Shown here: in pieces, positions 44,843-55,437 of the stretch | How the letters are laid out: each line of letters opens with the position of its first letter | How positions within the stretch are numbered: position 1 is the first letter of the stretch | NCBI GenBank assembly: GCA_017397725.1 | Contig: JAFQIA010000008.1 | Span: 124,001-188,000, forward strand | From: Clostridia bacterium | Lineage (GTDB): Bacteria > Bacillota > Clostridia > Monoglobales > Monoglobaceae | Length of the DNA: 64,000 nucleotides | Direction: 5' to 3' | The notes under the pieces: generated by a model | The model's database searches: none | What the model saw: only the letters and a program-made list of their open reading frames with translations | What the model was told of the DNA's origin: nothing | Program-made: the position numbers and the translations under genes

Positions 44843-44876
44843 AAAAATGGTCGTTTCGTTGAAACGACCATTTTTG
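44843..44876 (+). terminator. terminator of purD
   Basis: AAAAATGGTCGTTTC and GAAACGACCATTTTT pair perfectly over 15 bases with a three-base loop. Confidence 0.93.
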
Positions 44877-44896
44877 CGATTTTTTCAAGAAAAACC

Positions 44897-44925
44897 TTGC
44901 TATTTCGCAAGAAACATAGTATAAT
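44897..44925 (+). promoter_or_regulatory. sigma-A promoter of lon operon, with an inverted repeat
   Basis: TTGCTA (44897-44902), 17 bases and TATAAT (44920-44925). An inverted repeat CTTGC-N6-GCAAG (44896-44911) overlaps the -35 and could be an operator. Confidence 0.7.
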
Positions 44926-44964
44926 ATTATGAATAATCAGTTGTAGAGAAAGCAGGTTACTTGG

Positions 44965-47388
44965 ATGACAAAAAGCAGACTTACACTTCCTCTCGTTCCC
45001 TTGAGAGGATTGACCATATTTCCCGGGATGTCCCTGCACTTTGATGTAGGTCGTCCCAAGTCCATTGCGGCGGTGCGCCGCGCTATGAATGCGGACAAAT
45101 TGGTGTTCCTTTGCTATCAGAATGACATCGATGTGGAAACGCCTCAGCGAAGTGATTTGGCAAAAGTGGGAACCGTTGCGGAAATCCGCCAGATTTTGAA
45201 TCTCCCTGACGGAAACATCCGCATTTTGGTGGAGGGATTATACCGTGGGCGCATTACCCGCTTTACCGATACTGAGGAGCTTACCGTTGTCAACGTTTCC
45301 AGACTGGAAAGCGTTCCCTTTAACGATGGAATCCATGCACAGGTACAGATGCGCAGAGTGTTCCATCTGATTGAACAGTTTTTGGATTTGTATGACCGCC
45401 TTTCTCCGGAGGCGCTTGCGTCCTTACTCACCATTGAGGATCCCGGCGAAATGGCAGACGTGGTGATTTCCAACTTTCCCATCAAGCCACAGCTGAAACA
45501 AGAAATTTTGGATGCCATCTCCGTAGAAGAACGTCTGGAGCGTTTGATTGCGATTATCACTGACGAAATCCGCCTCCTTGAAATTGAAAAAGAGGTTATG
45601 GACAAGGTACAGACCAATCTGGACCAGAATCAGCGGGACTATGTCTTGCGGGAAAAGCTGCACGTGATTCAAGAGGAATTGGGGGAAGACGATGCGGTAG
45701 AATCGGACATCAAAAAATTCCGTGCTGAATTAGAATCCCGCCCCTTGCCGGAGGCGGTGGCAAACAAGATTGAAGAGGAAATCGTTCATCTTGGAAAAAC
45801 CCATCCCTTCTCTCAAGAGTACGGCGTGGTGGAAAACTATATCGAAACCGTCCTTTCCCTCCCTTGGGAAAAGGAAACCGAGGATTGTCTGGACACCCGC
45901 CTTGCTCGCAAGATTCTTGACCGTGACCATTGCGGTTTGGAAAAGGTCAAGGAACGGATTCTGGAATACATTGCGGTACGCAAGCTTTCCGGCAATCCTA
46001 AGAGTAATATTCTATGTCTGGTAGGACCTCCCGGTGTGGGTAAAACATCCATTGCCCGTTCTTTGGCAGAGGCCCTTGGCAGAAAATACACCCGCATCAG
46101 CCTTGGTGGCGTGCAGAATGAATCGGAAATTCGTGGACATCGCAAAACCTATGTAGGCGCGATGCCCGGTAGAATCATTGAAGCACTGAAATATGCAGGC
46201 AGCAACAACCCCCTGATGCTCTTTGATGAAATTGACAAGATGTCACGGGATTACAGCGGAGACCCTGCCTCGGCAATGCTGGAGGTGTTTGATCCGGAAC
46301 AGAATCAGAATTTCCGTGACCATTATATTGAACTTCCCTTTGACCTTTCCAAGGTGCTTTTGATTGCGACAGCAAATACGCTGGACACCATCCCCAAGCC
46401 CTTGCTTGACCGCATGGATATCATTGAGGTTTCAGGATATACCCCTGAGGAGAAATTGGCAATCGCCAAAAAGCATCTGATTCCCAAGCAGAGAAAGCTG
46501 CACGGGCTCAGTGCATCCCAGTTGACCTTCTCCGCATCCTCTCTTCCTGCTTTGATTGATGGCTATACCAGAGAATCAGGGGTGAGAAGTTTAGAGAGAA
46601 AGATTGCAGCACTCTGTCGCAAAACTGCAATGCGGTTGGTGGACTCACCGGAAACCACTTCTGTTTCGGTCACTGCAAAGAATCTTACGGACTTTTTAGG
46701 AAAACAGATTTATCACTATGACAAGACTGCAGAACAAGACCATATTGGTCTGGTTACCGGTCTTGCGTGGACCGAAAGCGGTGGTGATACCCTTTCGGTA
46801 GAAGTAAACCTGATGCCGGGTAGCGGCAAATTGGAGCTGACTGGAAACTTGGGCGATGTGATGCAGGAATCTGCAAAGGCGGCGTTAAGCTTTGTGAGGG
46901 CCAACACCTTCCGCTTTGGCATTGCACAAGACTTTTACAAAACTACCGACATTCATATCCATGTGCCCGAAGGCGCAATTCCCAAGGATGGTCCCTCAGC
47001 GGGTATTACCATGGCAACTGCGTTGATTTCTGCCCTGTCTGGAAGACCTGTCAACCACTTGGTGGCAATGACCGGCGAAGTAACCTTAAGAGGTCGGGTA
47101 CTCCCCATCGGCGGTTTGAAAGAAAAGACGCTTGCTGCATTCCGGATGGGAATCAAGACAGTAATCATTCCGGATGAAAATCGTCCTGATTACGAAGAAC
47201 TGCCCCAAAAAATCAAAGACAGCCTGAAATTTGTTTTCGCCAAAACTATGGACAATGTTCTGGAAACTGCACTTCTTCCTGTTCCCAAGCGGGACAGGAC
47301 TCCTGCCAAACAGGAGATGCAGTACATAGAATCGTTGCTTGGTAGCAAAGAGGTTTCCGGCAATCAAATCAGCGCACAAAGCAACTGA
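44965..47388 (+). CDS. lon: ATP-dependent protease Lon
   Basis: The 807-residue AAA+ protease has an N-terminal substrate-binding domain, the Walker [10 protein letters not shown] near residue 354, Walker B LFDEIDKM near 420 and the C-terminal peptidase with the Ser of PKDGPSAGI (about residue 679) and a Lys of [11 protein letters not shown] (about 722). It degrades damaged proteins. It starts the operon lon-engB-hisS-aspS-tyrS. No CtsR or HrcA site is seen upstream. Confidence 0.97.
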   Translation: MTKSRLTLPLVPLRGLTIFPGMSLHFDVGRPKSIAAVRRAMNADKLVFLCYQNDIDVETPQRSDLAKVGTVAEIRQILNLPDGNIRILVEGLYRGRITRFTDTEELTVVNVSRLESVPFNDGIHAQVQMRRVFHLIEQFLDLYDRLSPEALASLLTIEDPGEMADVVISNFPIKPQLKQEILDAISVEERLERLIAIITDEIRLLEIEKEVMDKVQTNLDQNQRDYVLREKLHVIQEELGEDDAVESDIKKFRAELESRPLPEAVANKIEEEIVHLGKTHPFSQEYGVVENYIETVLSLPWEKETEDCLDTRLARKILDRDHCGLEKVKERILEYIAVRKLSGNPKSNILCLVGPPGVGKTSIARSLAEALGRKYTRISLGGVQNESEIRGHRKTYVGAMPGRIIEALKYAGSNNPLMLFDEIDKMSRDYSGDPASAMLEVFDPEQNQNFRDHYIELPFDLSKVLLIATANTLDTIPKPLLDRMDIIEVSGYTPEEKLAIAKKHLIPKQRKLHGLSASQLTFSASSLPALIDGYTRESGVRSLERKIAALCRKTAMRLVDSPETTSVSVTAKNLTDFLGKQIYHYDKTAEQDHIGLVTGLAWTESGGDTLSVEVNLMPGSGKLELTGNLGDVMQESAKAALSFVRANTFRFGIAQDFYKTTDIHIHVPEGAIPKDGPSAGITMATALISALSGRPVNHLVAMTGEVTLRGRVLPIGGLKEKTLAAFRMGIKTVIIPDENRPDYEELPQKIKDSLKFVFAKTMDNVLETALLPVPKRDRTPAKQEMQYIESLLGSKEVSGNQISAQSN

Positions 47389-47403
47389 TACAAGGAGGCG
47401 CTT

Positions 47404-48024
47404 ATGGACTATATCGACGCAAAATTTTTGCTGACTGCAGTCAAACCCAGTCAGTATCCTGATACCTTGATTCCGGAGGTTGCTTTTGTCGGCCGTTCCA
47501 ATGTGGGAAAATCCTCCCTCATCAACTGCCTGACCAATCGCACCAAGCTGGCGCGCACCAGCAGCACTCCCGGAAAGACTGCAACCATCAACTTTTATGA
47601 CATTGCCGGTAGCTATCGATTGGTAGACCTTCCCGGTTATGGCTACGCAAAGGTTGCAAAAGCGGAGCTGGAGCGTTGGAGCAAGATGATTGAAACCTAT
47701 CTTTCCGACCGCTTTAATCTGGTTCAGGTGATTCAACTGGTGGATGCCAGACACAAGCCCACCAAGGATGATATCACCATGATGGGCTGGATTCGACATT
47801 TCGGATTTACGCCGGTTGTGGTGGCAACCAAACTGGACAAGCTGAAAAAATCCCAGATTGAAGCCAACCTGACCCAGATTTATGAAACCCTCCAGTTGGA
47901 TGATGATTGCATCCTTCTTCCCTTCTCCTCTGAAACCAAGGAGGGGCGTGAAGAAGTTGCCGAGGTCATTGACCTTGTTTGCAGCAGATTCAATCCGGAC
48001 CAAGGAGATATCCTGAACAAATAA
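47404..48024 (+). CDS. engB: ribosome biogenesis GTPase EngB (YsxC)
   Basis: A TrmE-Era-EngA-like GTPase needed for 50S subunit assembly. The 206-residue protein has GRSNVGKSSL (about 30-39), TPGKTATINF, DLPGYGYAKV and TKLDKL. It follows lon by 15 bases, the usual Firmicutes order. Confidence 0.96.
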   Translation: MDYIDAKFLLTAVKPSQYPDTLIPEVAFVGRSNVGKSSLINCLTNRTKLARTSSTPGKTATINFYDIAGSYRLVDLPGYGYAKVAKAELERWSKMIETYLSDRFNLVQVIQLVDARHKPTKDDITMMGWIRHFGFTPVVVATKLDKLKKSQIEANLTQIYETLQLDDDCILLPFSSETKEGREEVAEVIDLVCSRFNPDQGDILNK

Positions 48025-48045
48025 TCACACAAAGGAGCCTGTATT

Positions 48046-49302
48046 ATGATTAACAAACCACGGGGAACCGAAGATATTCTTCCTGTTGACAGTCCGCTCT
48101 GGCAAAAGATTGAGCAGGCGGCAAGAGAGGTTTGCGCCTCTTATGGTTATCGGGAAATCCGCACCCCTGTTTTTGAGGACACCGCGTTGTTCCAACGAGG
48201 CGTTGGCGATACCACCGATGTGGTACAAAAAGAAATGTATACCTTTGAGGACAAGGGCGGGCGCAGTATCACACTTCGTCCGGAGGGAACCGCCTCTCTG
48301 GCGCGGAGCTTTATTGAAAACTCCCTCTATGCTGACCCGCAGCCTACCAAACTGTTCTATCTGATTTCTTGCTACCGCTATGAAAAACCCCAATCGGGCC
48401 GGTTGCGGGAATTCCACCAGTTTGGCATCGAGTGTTTTGGCGGTACATCGGATGCCACCGATGCCGAGGTTATCGCTCTTGCGCTCTCCTTCTTTGAAAA
48501 GGTGGGGGTCAAAGGGTTAAAGCTGAACCTCAACAGCATTGGCTGTCCGGTTTGCAAAAAGGACTACAACGAAAAACTGCGGGAATACTTCGGTCAGCAC
48601 CAAGACAAGCTGTGTGAAACCTGTCATACCCGTTTGGAAAAGAATCCCATGCGCATCATTGACTGCAAATCCGAAATCTGTTCGGCAATCGCCAAGGATG
48701 CTCCCAAGATGATTGACCACCTCTGTCCCGATTGTAAGGCGCATCTTGACAAGACCCTTGCTTATCTGGATGCAGTTGGCATCTCTTATACCATTGATTC
48801 TTCGATCGTGCGCGGTCTTGATTATTACACCCGTACGGTATTTGAAATTACTTCTGATGCCCTTGGCGCACAATCCACCGTCTGCGGTGGGGGTCGTTAC
48901 AACGGCTTGGTTGAGGAATTGGGCGGAAAACCCACCGAAGGCATCGGCTTTGCGGTAGGTCTGGAGCGGCTGATTATGATTCTCAAAAGCCAGAATTCCG
49001 ATAATCTCATCCCCCAAAATCAACCCCGTATCTTCTTTGCCGCAATCGGCGACAATGCAGATATTGAGGCACAAAAACTGGTCTATGCTTTACGGCAAAA
49101 GAACTGCTATGCAGAACGCGACCTTTGTGGCAGAAGCATCAAGGCACAGATGAAATACGCCAACAAATTAGGTGCAGCATACAGCATGGTGCTTGGCGAT
49201 GATGAGATTGCCGGTGGCAAAGCAGAACTGAAAAATATGGCAGACGGGTCGGTGCAAATTGTTGCTCTGAACCCGGATGAAATTTACGATATCATCAAGT
49301 AG
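48046..49302 (+). CDS. hisS: histidyl-tRNA synthetase
   Basis: A class II synthetase of 418 residues, with the opening NKPRGTEDILP, motif 2 around CYRYEKPQSGRLREFHQFG near residue 108, the histidine signature RGLDYYTRTVFE near residue 259 and motif 3 GIGFAVGLERL near 303. The anticodon-binding domain is C-terminal. No T-box leader precedes it; it is internal to the lon operon, 21 bases after engB. Confidence 0.95.
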   Translation: MINKPRGTEDILPVDSPLWQKIEQAAREVCASYGYREIRTPVFEDTALFQRGVGDTTDVVQKEMYTFEDKGGRSITLRPEGTASLARSFIENSLYADPQPTKLFYLISCYRYEKPQSGRLREFHQFGIECFGGTSDATDAEVIALALSFFEKVGVKGLKLNLNSIGCPVCKKDYNEKLREYFGQHQDKLCETCHTRLEKNPMRIIDCKSEICSAIAKDAPKMIDHLCPDCKAHLDKTLAYLDAVGISYTIDSSIVRGLDYYTRTVFEITSDALGAQSTVCGGGRYNGLVEELGGKPTEGIGFAVGLERLIMILKSQNSDNLIPQNQPRIFFAAIGDNADIEAQKLVYALRQKNCYAERDLCGRSIKAQMKYANKLGAAYSMVLGDDEIAGGKAELKNMADGSVQIVALNPDEIYDIIK

Positions 49303-49325
49303 AAATTCCCAAGGAGGTTCATAAT

Positions 49326-51137
49326 ATGCAGTTTGAAACTATGGCAGGGCTGAAGCGTACCCATATGTGTACCGAGCTCTCTGCAAAAAATCAGGGTGAA
49401 ACCGTTACTTTGACCGGTTGGGTTGCCCGCAACAGAAAACTGGGCGGCGTGAACTTTGTTACGCTCCGTGACCGCACCGGTATTGTGCAGCTTTCTTTTA
49501 ATGATGAAAGCGACCGCGCGATTTTTGAAAAGGCAGAACAGTTAAAGAGCGAATATGTCATCGCAGTACAAGGAACAGTGCTACTTCGTACACCGGAAAA
49601 CATCAATCCCCAGATGAAAACCGGCGAAATTGAGGTGTTTGTGACCGAGCTCCGTATCCTGAATGGGGCGGAAACCACACCCTTCTATATTGAAGAGGAT
49701 ATCGACACCAATGATGCATTGCGACTCAAGTACCGGTATCTAGACCTGCGTCGTCCGGATATGCAGCGGAATATGATTCTCCGCCACAAAATCACCAAGC
49801 TGGCGCGGGACTACTTTGACAAGAACGGATTTTTGGAACTGGAAACCCCCATGCTCACCAAGAGTACCCCCGAGGGTGCCCGTGACTATCTGGTTCCCAG
49901 CCGTGTGCATCCCGGCAGCTTCTACGCACTGCCTCAGTCCCCGCAGCTTTACAAGCAGCTTTTGATGCTGGCAGGCTATGACCGCTATTTCCAAGTTGCA
50001 AGATGTTTCCGTGACGAGGACTTGCGTGCGGATCGTCAGCCGGAGTTTACTCAGCTTGATATGGAGCTTTCCTTTGCAGACATCGATACCATCATCGAAC
50101 TGAACGAAGGCTTTTTGAAGAAGATTTTTGAAGAGGTTTTGGATGTCAAGGTGGAAACACCCTTCCTCCGTCTTCCTTATTCTGAGGCGATGGACCGCTT
50201 TGGTTCTGACAAACCGGACACCCGTTTTGGAATGGAGTTTATCGATATTTCCGATGCGGTGAAAGACTGTGATTTCAAGGTATTCTCCGGTGCCATTGAA
50301 CAGGGCGGCAGCGTTCGTTGTATTGTAGTAGAAGGCTTAGGCGAAAAGATGACCAGAAAGACTCTGGACTCCCTTGGAGAATACGTCAAGACCTATCGTG
50401 CAAAGGGTATGGCTTGGATTGTAGTGGAAGACGGCGGTCTGCGCTCACAAATCACCAAGTTCCTGTCCGAATCTGAAGTACAGGCAATCCTTAACAAGAC
50501 CCAAGCCAAGGTTGGAGATGCCATCTTGATTATTGCAGACACCAATCAGGTGGTTTATGATGCCCTTGGCAATCTGCGTCTGGAGGTTGCACGGCGGTTT
50601 GACCTGATCGACAAGAACAAGTTCAACTTCTTGTGGGTCACCGACTTCCCGCTGCTTGAATATGACGAGGACGAAAACCGTTATGTTGCAAAGCATCACC
50701 CCTTTACCCATCCTGTGGACGAGGATATCGACAAGCTGGAAACTGCTCCCGGTGAGGTTCGGGCAAAGGCATATGACATTATCTTAAACGGTACCGAAAT
50801 CGGCGGCGGAAGCTTAAGAATCTTCCACACCGACCTGCAGGAAAAGATGTTCAAAGCCCTCGGCTTTACCAAGGAAGAAGCTTGGGAACGCTTCGGATTC
50901 TTGATGGAAGCCTTTAAGTATGGCACTCCTCCCCACGGCGGACTTGCTTACGGACTTGACCGTCTGGTGATGATTATGGCAGGTTGTGACTCCATCCGTG
51001 ATGTCATTCCCTTCCCGAAAGTGCAGACTGCTGCCGAGATTATGAACGGCTCCCCCTCCGAGGTTGACAAAAAGCAGTTGGATGAGTTGTTTATTGCGGT
51101 GACTGCCGCCAAAGAAGAAAGCGAACAGAAAGGATAA
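49326..51137 (+). CDS. aspS: aspartyl-tRNA synthetase
   Basis: The 603-residue class II synthetase has an N-terminal OB-fold anticodon domain ([20 protein letters not shown] near residue 36), motif 2 with [18 protein letters not shown] near 225, a GAD insertion domain (about 310-425) and motif 3 with [13 protein letters not shown] near 545. It follows hisS by 23 bases, as in many Firmicutes. Some organisms use it also for Asn-tRNA; I cannot judge that from the sequence. Confidence 0.96.
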   Translation: MQFETMAGLKRTHMCTELSAKNQGETVTLTGWVARNRKLGGVNFVTLRDRTGIVQLSFNDESDRAIFEKAEQLKSEYVIAVQGTVLLRTPENINPQMKTGEIEVFVTELRILNGAETTPFYIEEDIDTNDALRLKYRYLDLRRPDMQRNMILRHKITKLARDYFDKNGFLELETPMLTKSTPEGARDYLVPSRVHPGSFYALPQSPQLYKQLLMLAGYDRYFQVARCFRDEDLRADRQPEFTQLDMELSFADIDTIIELNEGFLKKIFEEVLDVKVETPFLRLPYSEAMDRFGSDKPDTRFGMEFIDISDAVKDCDFKVFSGAIEQGGSVRCIVVEGLGEKMTRKTLDSLGEYVKTYRAKGMAWIVVEDGGLRSQITKFLSESEVQAILNKTQAKVGDAILIIADTNQVVYDALGNLRLEVARRFDLIDKNKFNFLWVTDFPLLEYDEDENRYVAKHHPFTHPVDEDIDKLETAPGEVRAKAYDIILNGTEIGGGSLRIFHTDLQEKMFKALGFTKEEAWERFGFLMEAFKYGTPPHGGLAYGLDRLVMIMAGCDSIRDVIPFPKVQTAAEIMNGSPSEVDKKQLDELFIAVTAAKEESEQKG

Positions 51138-51141
51138 GACC

Positions 51142-52368
51142 ATGCAAAACGTATATGATACCCTGAAAGAACGTGGCCTGATTGCACAGACCACCCACGA
51201 AGAAGAAATCCGGAAAATCTTAGGCGAGAAAAAGATTACCTTTTATATCGGCTTTGACCCCACTGCAGATAGCTTGCACATTGGCCACTTTATGCAGTTG
51301 ATTGTGATGAAGCATATGCAAAACGCCGGACACCGTCCCATCATTTTGTTGGGCGGGGGCACCACTATGGTTGGTGACCCCACCGGAAAAACCGATATGC
51401 GCCCGATGATTACGCAGGAAGAAATCCAGAAGAATGCGGACAACTTCAAAGTCCAGATGTCCAAGTTCATTGATTTCAGCGATGGCAAAGCCCTGATGGT
51501 AAATAACGCCGACTGGTTGCTCAAACAGAACTATGTGGATTTTCTGCGGGAAGTTGGTGTGCACTTCTCGGTAAACCGGATGCTTACTGCAGAATGCTTT
51601 AAGACCCGTCTGGAGAGAGGTCTTTCCTTCCTGGAATTTAACTATATGCTGATGCAGAGCTTTGACTTTTACAAGCTCTACAAAGAACACGATTGCCTGA
51701 TGGAATTTGGCGGTGACGACCAATGGTCCAACATCATCGGCGGTATTGAACTGATTCGCCGGAAAGAGGGCAAGCAGGCTTATGGTATGACCTTTACCCT
51801 GCTTACTACTTCTGAGGGCAAAAAGATGGGCAAAACCGAAAAAGGCGCCCTCTGGCTTGACCCTGAAAAAGTATCTCCCTATGAATTCTATCAATACTGG
51901 AGAAACGTAGATGACAAGGATGTTATCCGTATGCTGAAGTTGGTTACCTTCCTGCCGATGGAACAGATTGCAGAATACGAAAAACTGGAAGGTCAGGAAC
52001 TCAACAAGGTAAAATGTATTCTCGCTTACGAAGTAACCAAGATGGTACATGGCAAAGAGGCTGCCGATGCTGCCAACGATGCGGCAACTGCCATCTTTGG
52101 CGGTGGCGGAAACACCGAGAATATGCCCTCGGAAACCATCAGCAAGGCAGACCTTGGGGATGGTTTGAATGTTCTTGATCTCTTGACTATGGTAAAACTG
52201 ATTCCTTCTAAGGGCGAAGGCAGACGACTGATTCAGCAAAACGGTTTGAGCATCAACAACGAAAAGGTAACTACCGTTGACCTGATGGTAACTGCCGATA
52301 TGTTTGGCGAAGACGGATTAATTATCAAAAAAGGTAAGAAAACCTTCCTCCGTTTGATTCTTGAATAA
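51142..52368 (+). CDS. tyrS: tyrosyl-tRNA synthetase
   Basis: The class I enzyme of 408 residues has the HIGH motif ([12 protein letters not shown] near residue 42), the tyrosine-binding [13 protein letters not shown] segment near 171 and the KMSKS loop in the form KMGKTEKGA near 230. An S4-like RNA-binding domain is C-terminal (about 340-405). It starts four bases after aspS, so is in the same operon; no T-box is present. Confidence 0.96.
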   Translation: MQNVYDTLKERGLIAQTTHEEEIRKILGEKKITFYIGFDPTADSLHIGHFMQLIVMKHMQNAGHRPIILLGGGTTMVGDPTGKTDMRPMITQEEIQKNADNFKVQMSKFIDFSDGKALMVNNADWLLKQNYVDFLREVGVHFSVNRMLTAECFKTRLERGLSFLEFNYMLMQSFDFYKLYKEHDCLMEFGGDDQWSNIIGGIELIRRKEGKQAYGMTFTLLTTSEGKKMGKTEKGALWLDPEKVSPYEFYQYWRNVDDKDVIRMLKLVTFLPMEQIAEYEKLEGQELNKVKCILAYEVTKMVHGKEAADAANDAATAIFGGGGNTENMPSETISKADLGDGLNVLDLLTMVKLIPSKGEGRRLIQQNGLSINNEKVTTVDLMVTADMFGEDGLIIKKGKKTFLRLILE

Positions 52369-52369
52369 G

Positions 52370-52405
52370 AAAATCCCGTGATACAAAAGTATCACGGGAT
52401 TTTTT
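52370..52405. terminator. bidirectional terminator between tyrS and ispF
   Basis: AAAATCCCGTGATA and TATCACGGGATTTT pair over 14 bases, with T-runs on both strands. Confidence 0.92.
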
Positions 52406-52874
52406 ACTTTTCAATCAAGCAAACTGCATAAGCGGAGATTCCCTCGCCTCTGCCTTCAAATCCAAGATGTTCCGTGGTGGTCGCCTTGATGTTAATCGCA
52501 TCTTCCTCCACGCCCAGCACCTGGGCAAAGCGAGTGCGCATCTGTGGGATAAATCCTGCCAATTTTGGCTTTTGTGCAACGATGGTAGCATCGATATTAC
52601 CCAAGCGCCAGCCCTGCTCACCAAGCAGATTTTTTACACAGGAAAGCAATTGCATACTGTCCGCTCCTTTGTAGGTGGGGTCGGTATCAGGAAAATGCTT
52701 TCCAATATCGCCAAGTCCCGCCGCACCAAGCAGCGCGTCCATCACTGCGTGGGTCAGCACATCGGCATCCGAATATCCAAGGAGTCCAAGATGATAAGGA
52801 ACGGAAACACCGCCTAAAATCAAAGCTCTATCCTCCACCAACTGATGCACATCATATCCAAATCCAACTCTCAT
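52404..52874 (-). CDS. ispF: 2-C-methyl-D-erythritol 2,4-cyclodiphosphate synthase
   Basis: The fifth enzyme of the MEP isoprenoid route. The 156-residue protein begins [12 protein letters not shown], with the metal ligands D-V-H at the start, and has [31 protein letters not shown] near residue 34. The C-terminus [12 protein letters not shown] is typical. It overlaps ispD by four bases. Confidence 0.97.
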   Translation of the reverse strand: MRVGFGYDVHQLVEDRALILGGVSVPYHLGLLGYSDADVLTHAVMDALLGAAGLGDIGKHFPDTDPTYKGADSMQLLSCVKNLLGEQGWRLGNIDATIVAQKPKLAGFIPQMRTRFAQVLGVEEDAINIKATTTEHLGFEGRGEGISAYAVCLIEK

Positions 52875-53551
52875 CTTCCCACCTCGTTCTCCTTGTAAAT
52901 TGCGTTGGCAAATAGCATATCCTCCGGCGTGGTAATTTTGATGTTTCGGTAATCACCTTCTACAATTTTGACCGGAATCTTTGCGTGTTCCAGAACCGAT
53001 GCATCATCGGTAACTGCCACGCCGTCCGCTTTTGCCTTTTGGTGTGCCATCCGAATCACATCCGTATGGAATCCCTGTGGGGTCTGCACCGCCATTAAAG
53101 ATTCTCTTGGCAGGGTTTCCTTGACTACCCCATCCTCCATTGCCTTGATGGTGTCCTTGACCGGAACTGCGGGAATTGCCCCCTGATAGGTAGCAAGGGC
53201 ACCAAGCACCGCCAAAATTTCTTTTTTACTTACAAAAGGACGGGCACCGTCGTGAATCAAAACCTTATGATCTTCCACCTGTGCCAATCCACAACAGACG
53301 GATTCCTGTCGAGTGGCACCACCGGCAACGATTGCCTTGATTTTTTTAATACCATATTCTTTTACCATATCCGAAATCAGCGTGATTTCCTCCTTGCGGG
53401 TAACAATGATAATTTCGCTGATTTCATCCATCGCAAACGCCGAAAGGGTATGAATCAAAAGGGGTTTTTCTCCAATGGTCAATAGTTGCTTATTGATGCC
53501 TTTGCCCATACGGGTACTATTCCCCGCTGCAAGCACGATAACAGATGCCAT
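52871..53551 (-). CDS. ispD: 2-C-methyl-D-erythritol 4-phosphate cytidylyltransferase
   Basis: It makes CDP-methylerythritol. The 226-residue protein has the nucleotidyltransferase opening [19 protein letters not shown] and the [12 protein letters not shown] motif near residue 98, with a VTDDASVLE segment near 177. It is 15 bases after radA and coupled to ispF. The radA-ispD-ispF order is common in Firmicutes. Confidence 0.95.
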   Translation of the reverse strand: MASVIVLAAGNSTRMGKGINKQLLTIGEKPLLIHTLSAFAMDEISEIIIVTRKEEITLISDMVKEYGIKKIKAIVAGGATRQESVCCGLAQVEDHKVLIHDGARPFVSKKEILAVLGALATYQGAIPAVPVKDTIKAMEDGVVKETLPRESLMAVQTPQGFHTDVIRMAHQKAKADGVAVTDDASVLEHAKIPVKIVEGDYRNIKITTPEDMLFANAIYKENEVGR

Positions 53552-53566
53552 TGGACCCTCTCCTTT

Positions 53567-54922
53567 CTATAAATCCTCCAATACCTGCTTGATATTGGAA
53601 TAGGTACAAACTTCTATTTTATCAAACTTTTTAAGCTTTTTCCCATTCGCCTTTGGAATCAGGCATCGTGTAAAACCAAGCTTTTCCGCCTCGGCAATAC
53701 GATTCTCCAAGAAATTACAAGACCGGAGTTCCCCTGCAAGACCAACCTCACCAATGGCAACCAATCCACTGTCAAGGGGTTTGTTCCGCACACTGGACAC
53801 AATGGCAAGCAGAATACCCAAATCCACAGCCGGCTCCATCATTCTGAGGCCACCCACCACATTCACATAGATATCGCGGGAGGACACATGGATCCCCAAT
53901 CGTTTTTCCATCACCGCAAGAATCATCAGCACTCTGGAAAGGTCTACCCCCGTTGCCATACGGCGGGGATTCCCAAAATTGGTGGGTGCCGCCAAAGCCT
54001 GTACTTCTGCAAGAACAGGACGGGTTCCCTCCATGGTACAAAGGATACAGGAACCTGCTTCCCCTTCCGGTCTGCCGGATAAAAGCGCCATAGACGGGTT
54101 CTGGATTTCTACCAAACCCTCGGCACTCATTTCAAATACACCGATTTCATTGGTGGAACCGAAACGATTCTTGATGGCGCGGATGATACGATATGCCCGA
54201 TGCTGTTCCCCCTCGAAGTAGAGAACGCTGTCCACAATATGTTCCAGAATCTTCGGTCCTGCGATAGACCCCTCTTTGGTTACATGTCCAACCAAGAAGG
54301 TGGCAATGGATTCTTCCTTGGCAATCCGCATCATAGTTGCCGCCACATCCCGAATCTGGGAAACGCTGCCCGGTGCCGGAGAAATGTCCGGATTGAACAT
54401 GGTCTGCACTGAATCCACAATCAAAATATCCGGTCTTTCCTGATAGATGCAGGAAATGATGTTGGTCATATTGGTCTCAGAATAAATTTTGAGATTCTGA
54501 CTGTCAATCTGCAACCGGTCGGCACGCAGTTTGATTTGTCTTGGAGATTCCTCACCCGAAATATAGAGCACTTTTTTGCTCTTGTCGAGGTTTCCGCACA
54601 TTTGAAGCAAAATCGTGGACTTTCCGATTCCCGGATCGCCGCCCAAAAGCACCAGAGAGCCGGGAACAATTCCCCCGCCCAAAACCCTGTCCAGCTCCTG
54701 AAAACCGGTAGGGATTCTGGTTTCTTCCGAAATGGAAATCTCTTGCAGTAATGACGGCTTTGCAGAAGAACCAATGGTGGTTGCCTTATGCCCGCCCTTG
54801 GGGGCATCTACAATCACTTCTTCATTCATCGTGTTCCACGCGCCGCAGCCGGGACACTTTCCCATCCATTTGGGCGATTCGGTACCGCAATCTGCACAGA
54901 CGAAAATAGACTTTTGCTTCAT
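53567..54922 (-). CDS. radA: DNA repair protein RadA (Sms)
   Basis: A RecA-like ATPase and Lon-like branch migration protein. The 451-residue protein has a zinc finger CADCGTESPKWMGKCPGCG at residues 9-27, the Walker A GGDPGIGKST near residue 95, the KNRFGSTNE motif near residue 250 and a C-terminal Lon-like domain. disA, often next to it, is absent. Confidence 0.95.
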   Translation of the reverse strand: MKQKSIFVCADCGTESPKWMGKCPGCGAWNTMNEEVIVDAPKGGHKATTIGSSAKPSLLQEISISEETRIPTGFQELDRVLGGGIVPGSLVLLGGDPGIGKSTILLQMCGNLDKSKKVLYISGEESPRQIKLRADRLQIDSQNLKIYSETNMTNIISCIYQERPDILIVDSVQTMFNPDISPAPGSVSQIRDVAATMMRIAKEESIATFLVGHVTKEGSIAGPKILEHIVDSVLYFEGEQHRAYRIIRAIKNRFGSTNEIGVFEMSAEGLVEIQNPSMALLSGRPEGEAGSCILCTMEGTRPVLAEVQALAAPTNFGNPRRMATGVDLSRVLMILAVMEKRLGIHVSSRDIYVNVVGGLRMMEPAVDLGILLAIVSSVRNKPLDSGLVAIGEVGLAGELRSCNFLENRIAEAEKLGFTRCLIPKANGKKLKKFDKIEVCTYSNIKQVLEDL

Positions 54923-54941
54923 GGCTTTTCAAAACTCCTTG

Positions 54942-55433
54942 TTATACAATGGTCATAGACTGAATCCGGATATCTTCGGTGGGGGTACCGCCCTCGGGAC
55001 CCACACGTTTTACTGCCAGAAAGCTGTCCACAACCTCCATTCCCTCAATTACTTTTCCAAATGCCGCATACTGACCATCCAAGAAGGATGCATCGTCATA
55101 GCAGATAAAGAACTGACTGCTTGCAGAATTGGGGTTGGCAGAACGCGCCATAGAAATCACACCTCTCTGGTGAGAAAGGGTGTTCTGGATAAATCCGTTT
55201 GCCGCAAATTCACCGGGAATGTTTTCATCGCTACCACCCATACCGGAACCCAAGGGGTCGCCGCCCTGCGCCATAAATCCGTCAATCACACGATGGAATG
55301 TCAATCCGTCATAGAATCCATCCCGTACCAGTTTTTCAAAATTCTCTGCTGTTTTGGGTGCAAATTCCGGCATCAGTTCAATGATGAAACTTCCGCCTTT
55401 CTCCATAGTAACCTGAACTTTTGTGTTTGCCAT
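54942..55433 (-). CDS. cyclophilin-type peptidyl-prolyl isomerase
   Basis: The 163-residue single-domain cyclophilin has FHRVIDGFMAQGGDPLGSG near residue 47, then ANPNSASSQFFICYDDASFLDGQYAAFGKV near residue 98. ATG 55433 has AAAGGAG upstream; the frame from 55457 overlaps the upstream gene. No signal peptide, so it works in the cytoplasm. It is four bases downstream of a second isomerase, the secreted one. Confidence 0.92.
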   Translation of the reverse strand: MANTKVQVTMEKGGSFIIELMPEFAPKTAENFEKLVRDGFYDGLTFHRVIDGFMAQGGDPLGSGMGGSDENIPGEFAANGFIQNTLSHQRGVISMARSANPNSASSQFFICYDDASFLDGQYAAFGKVIEGMEVVDSFLAVKRVGPEGGTPTEDIRIQSMTIV

Positions 55434-55437
55434 TTTT

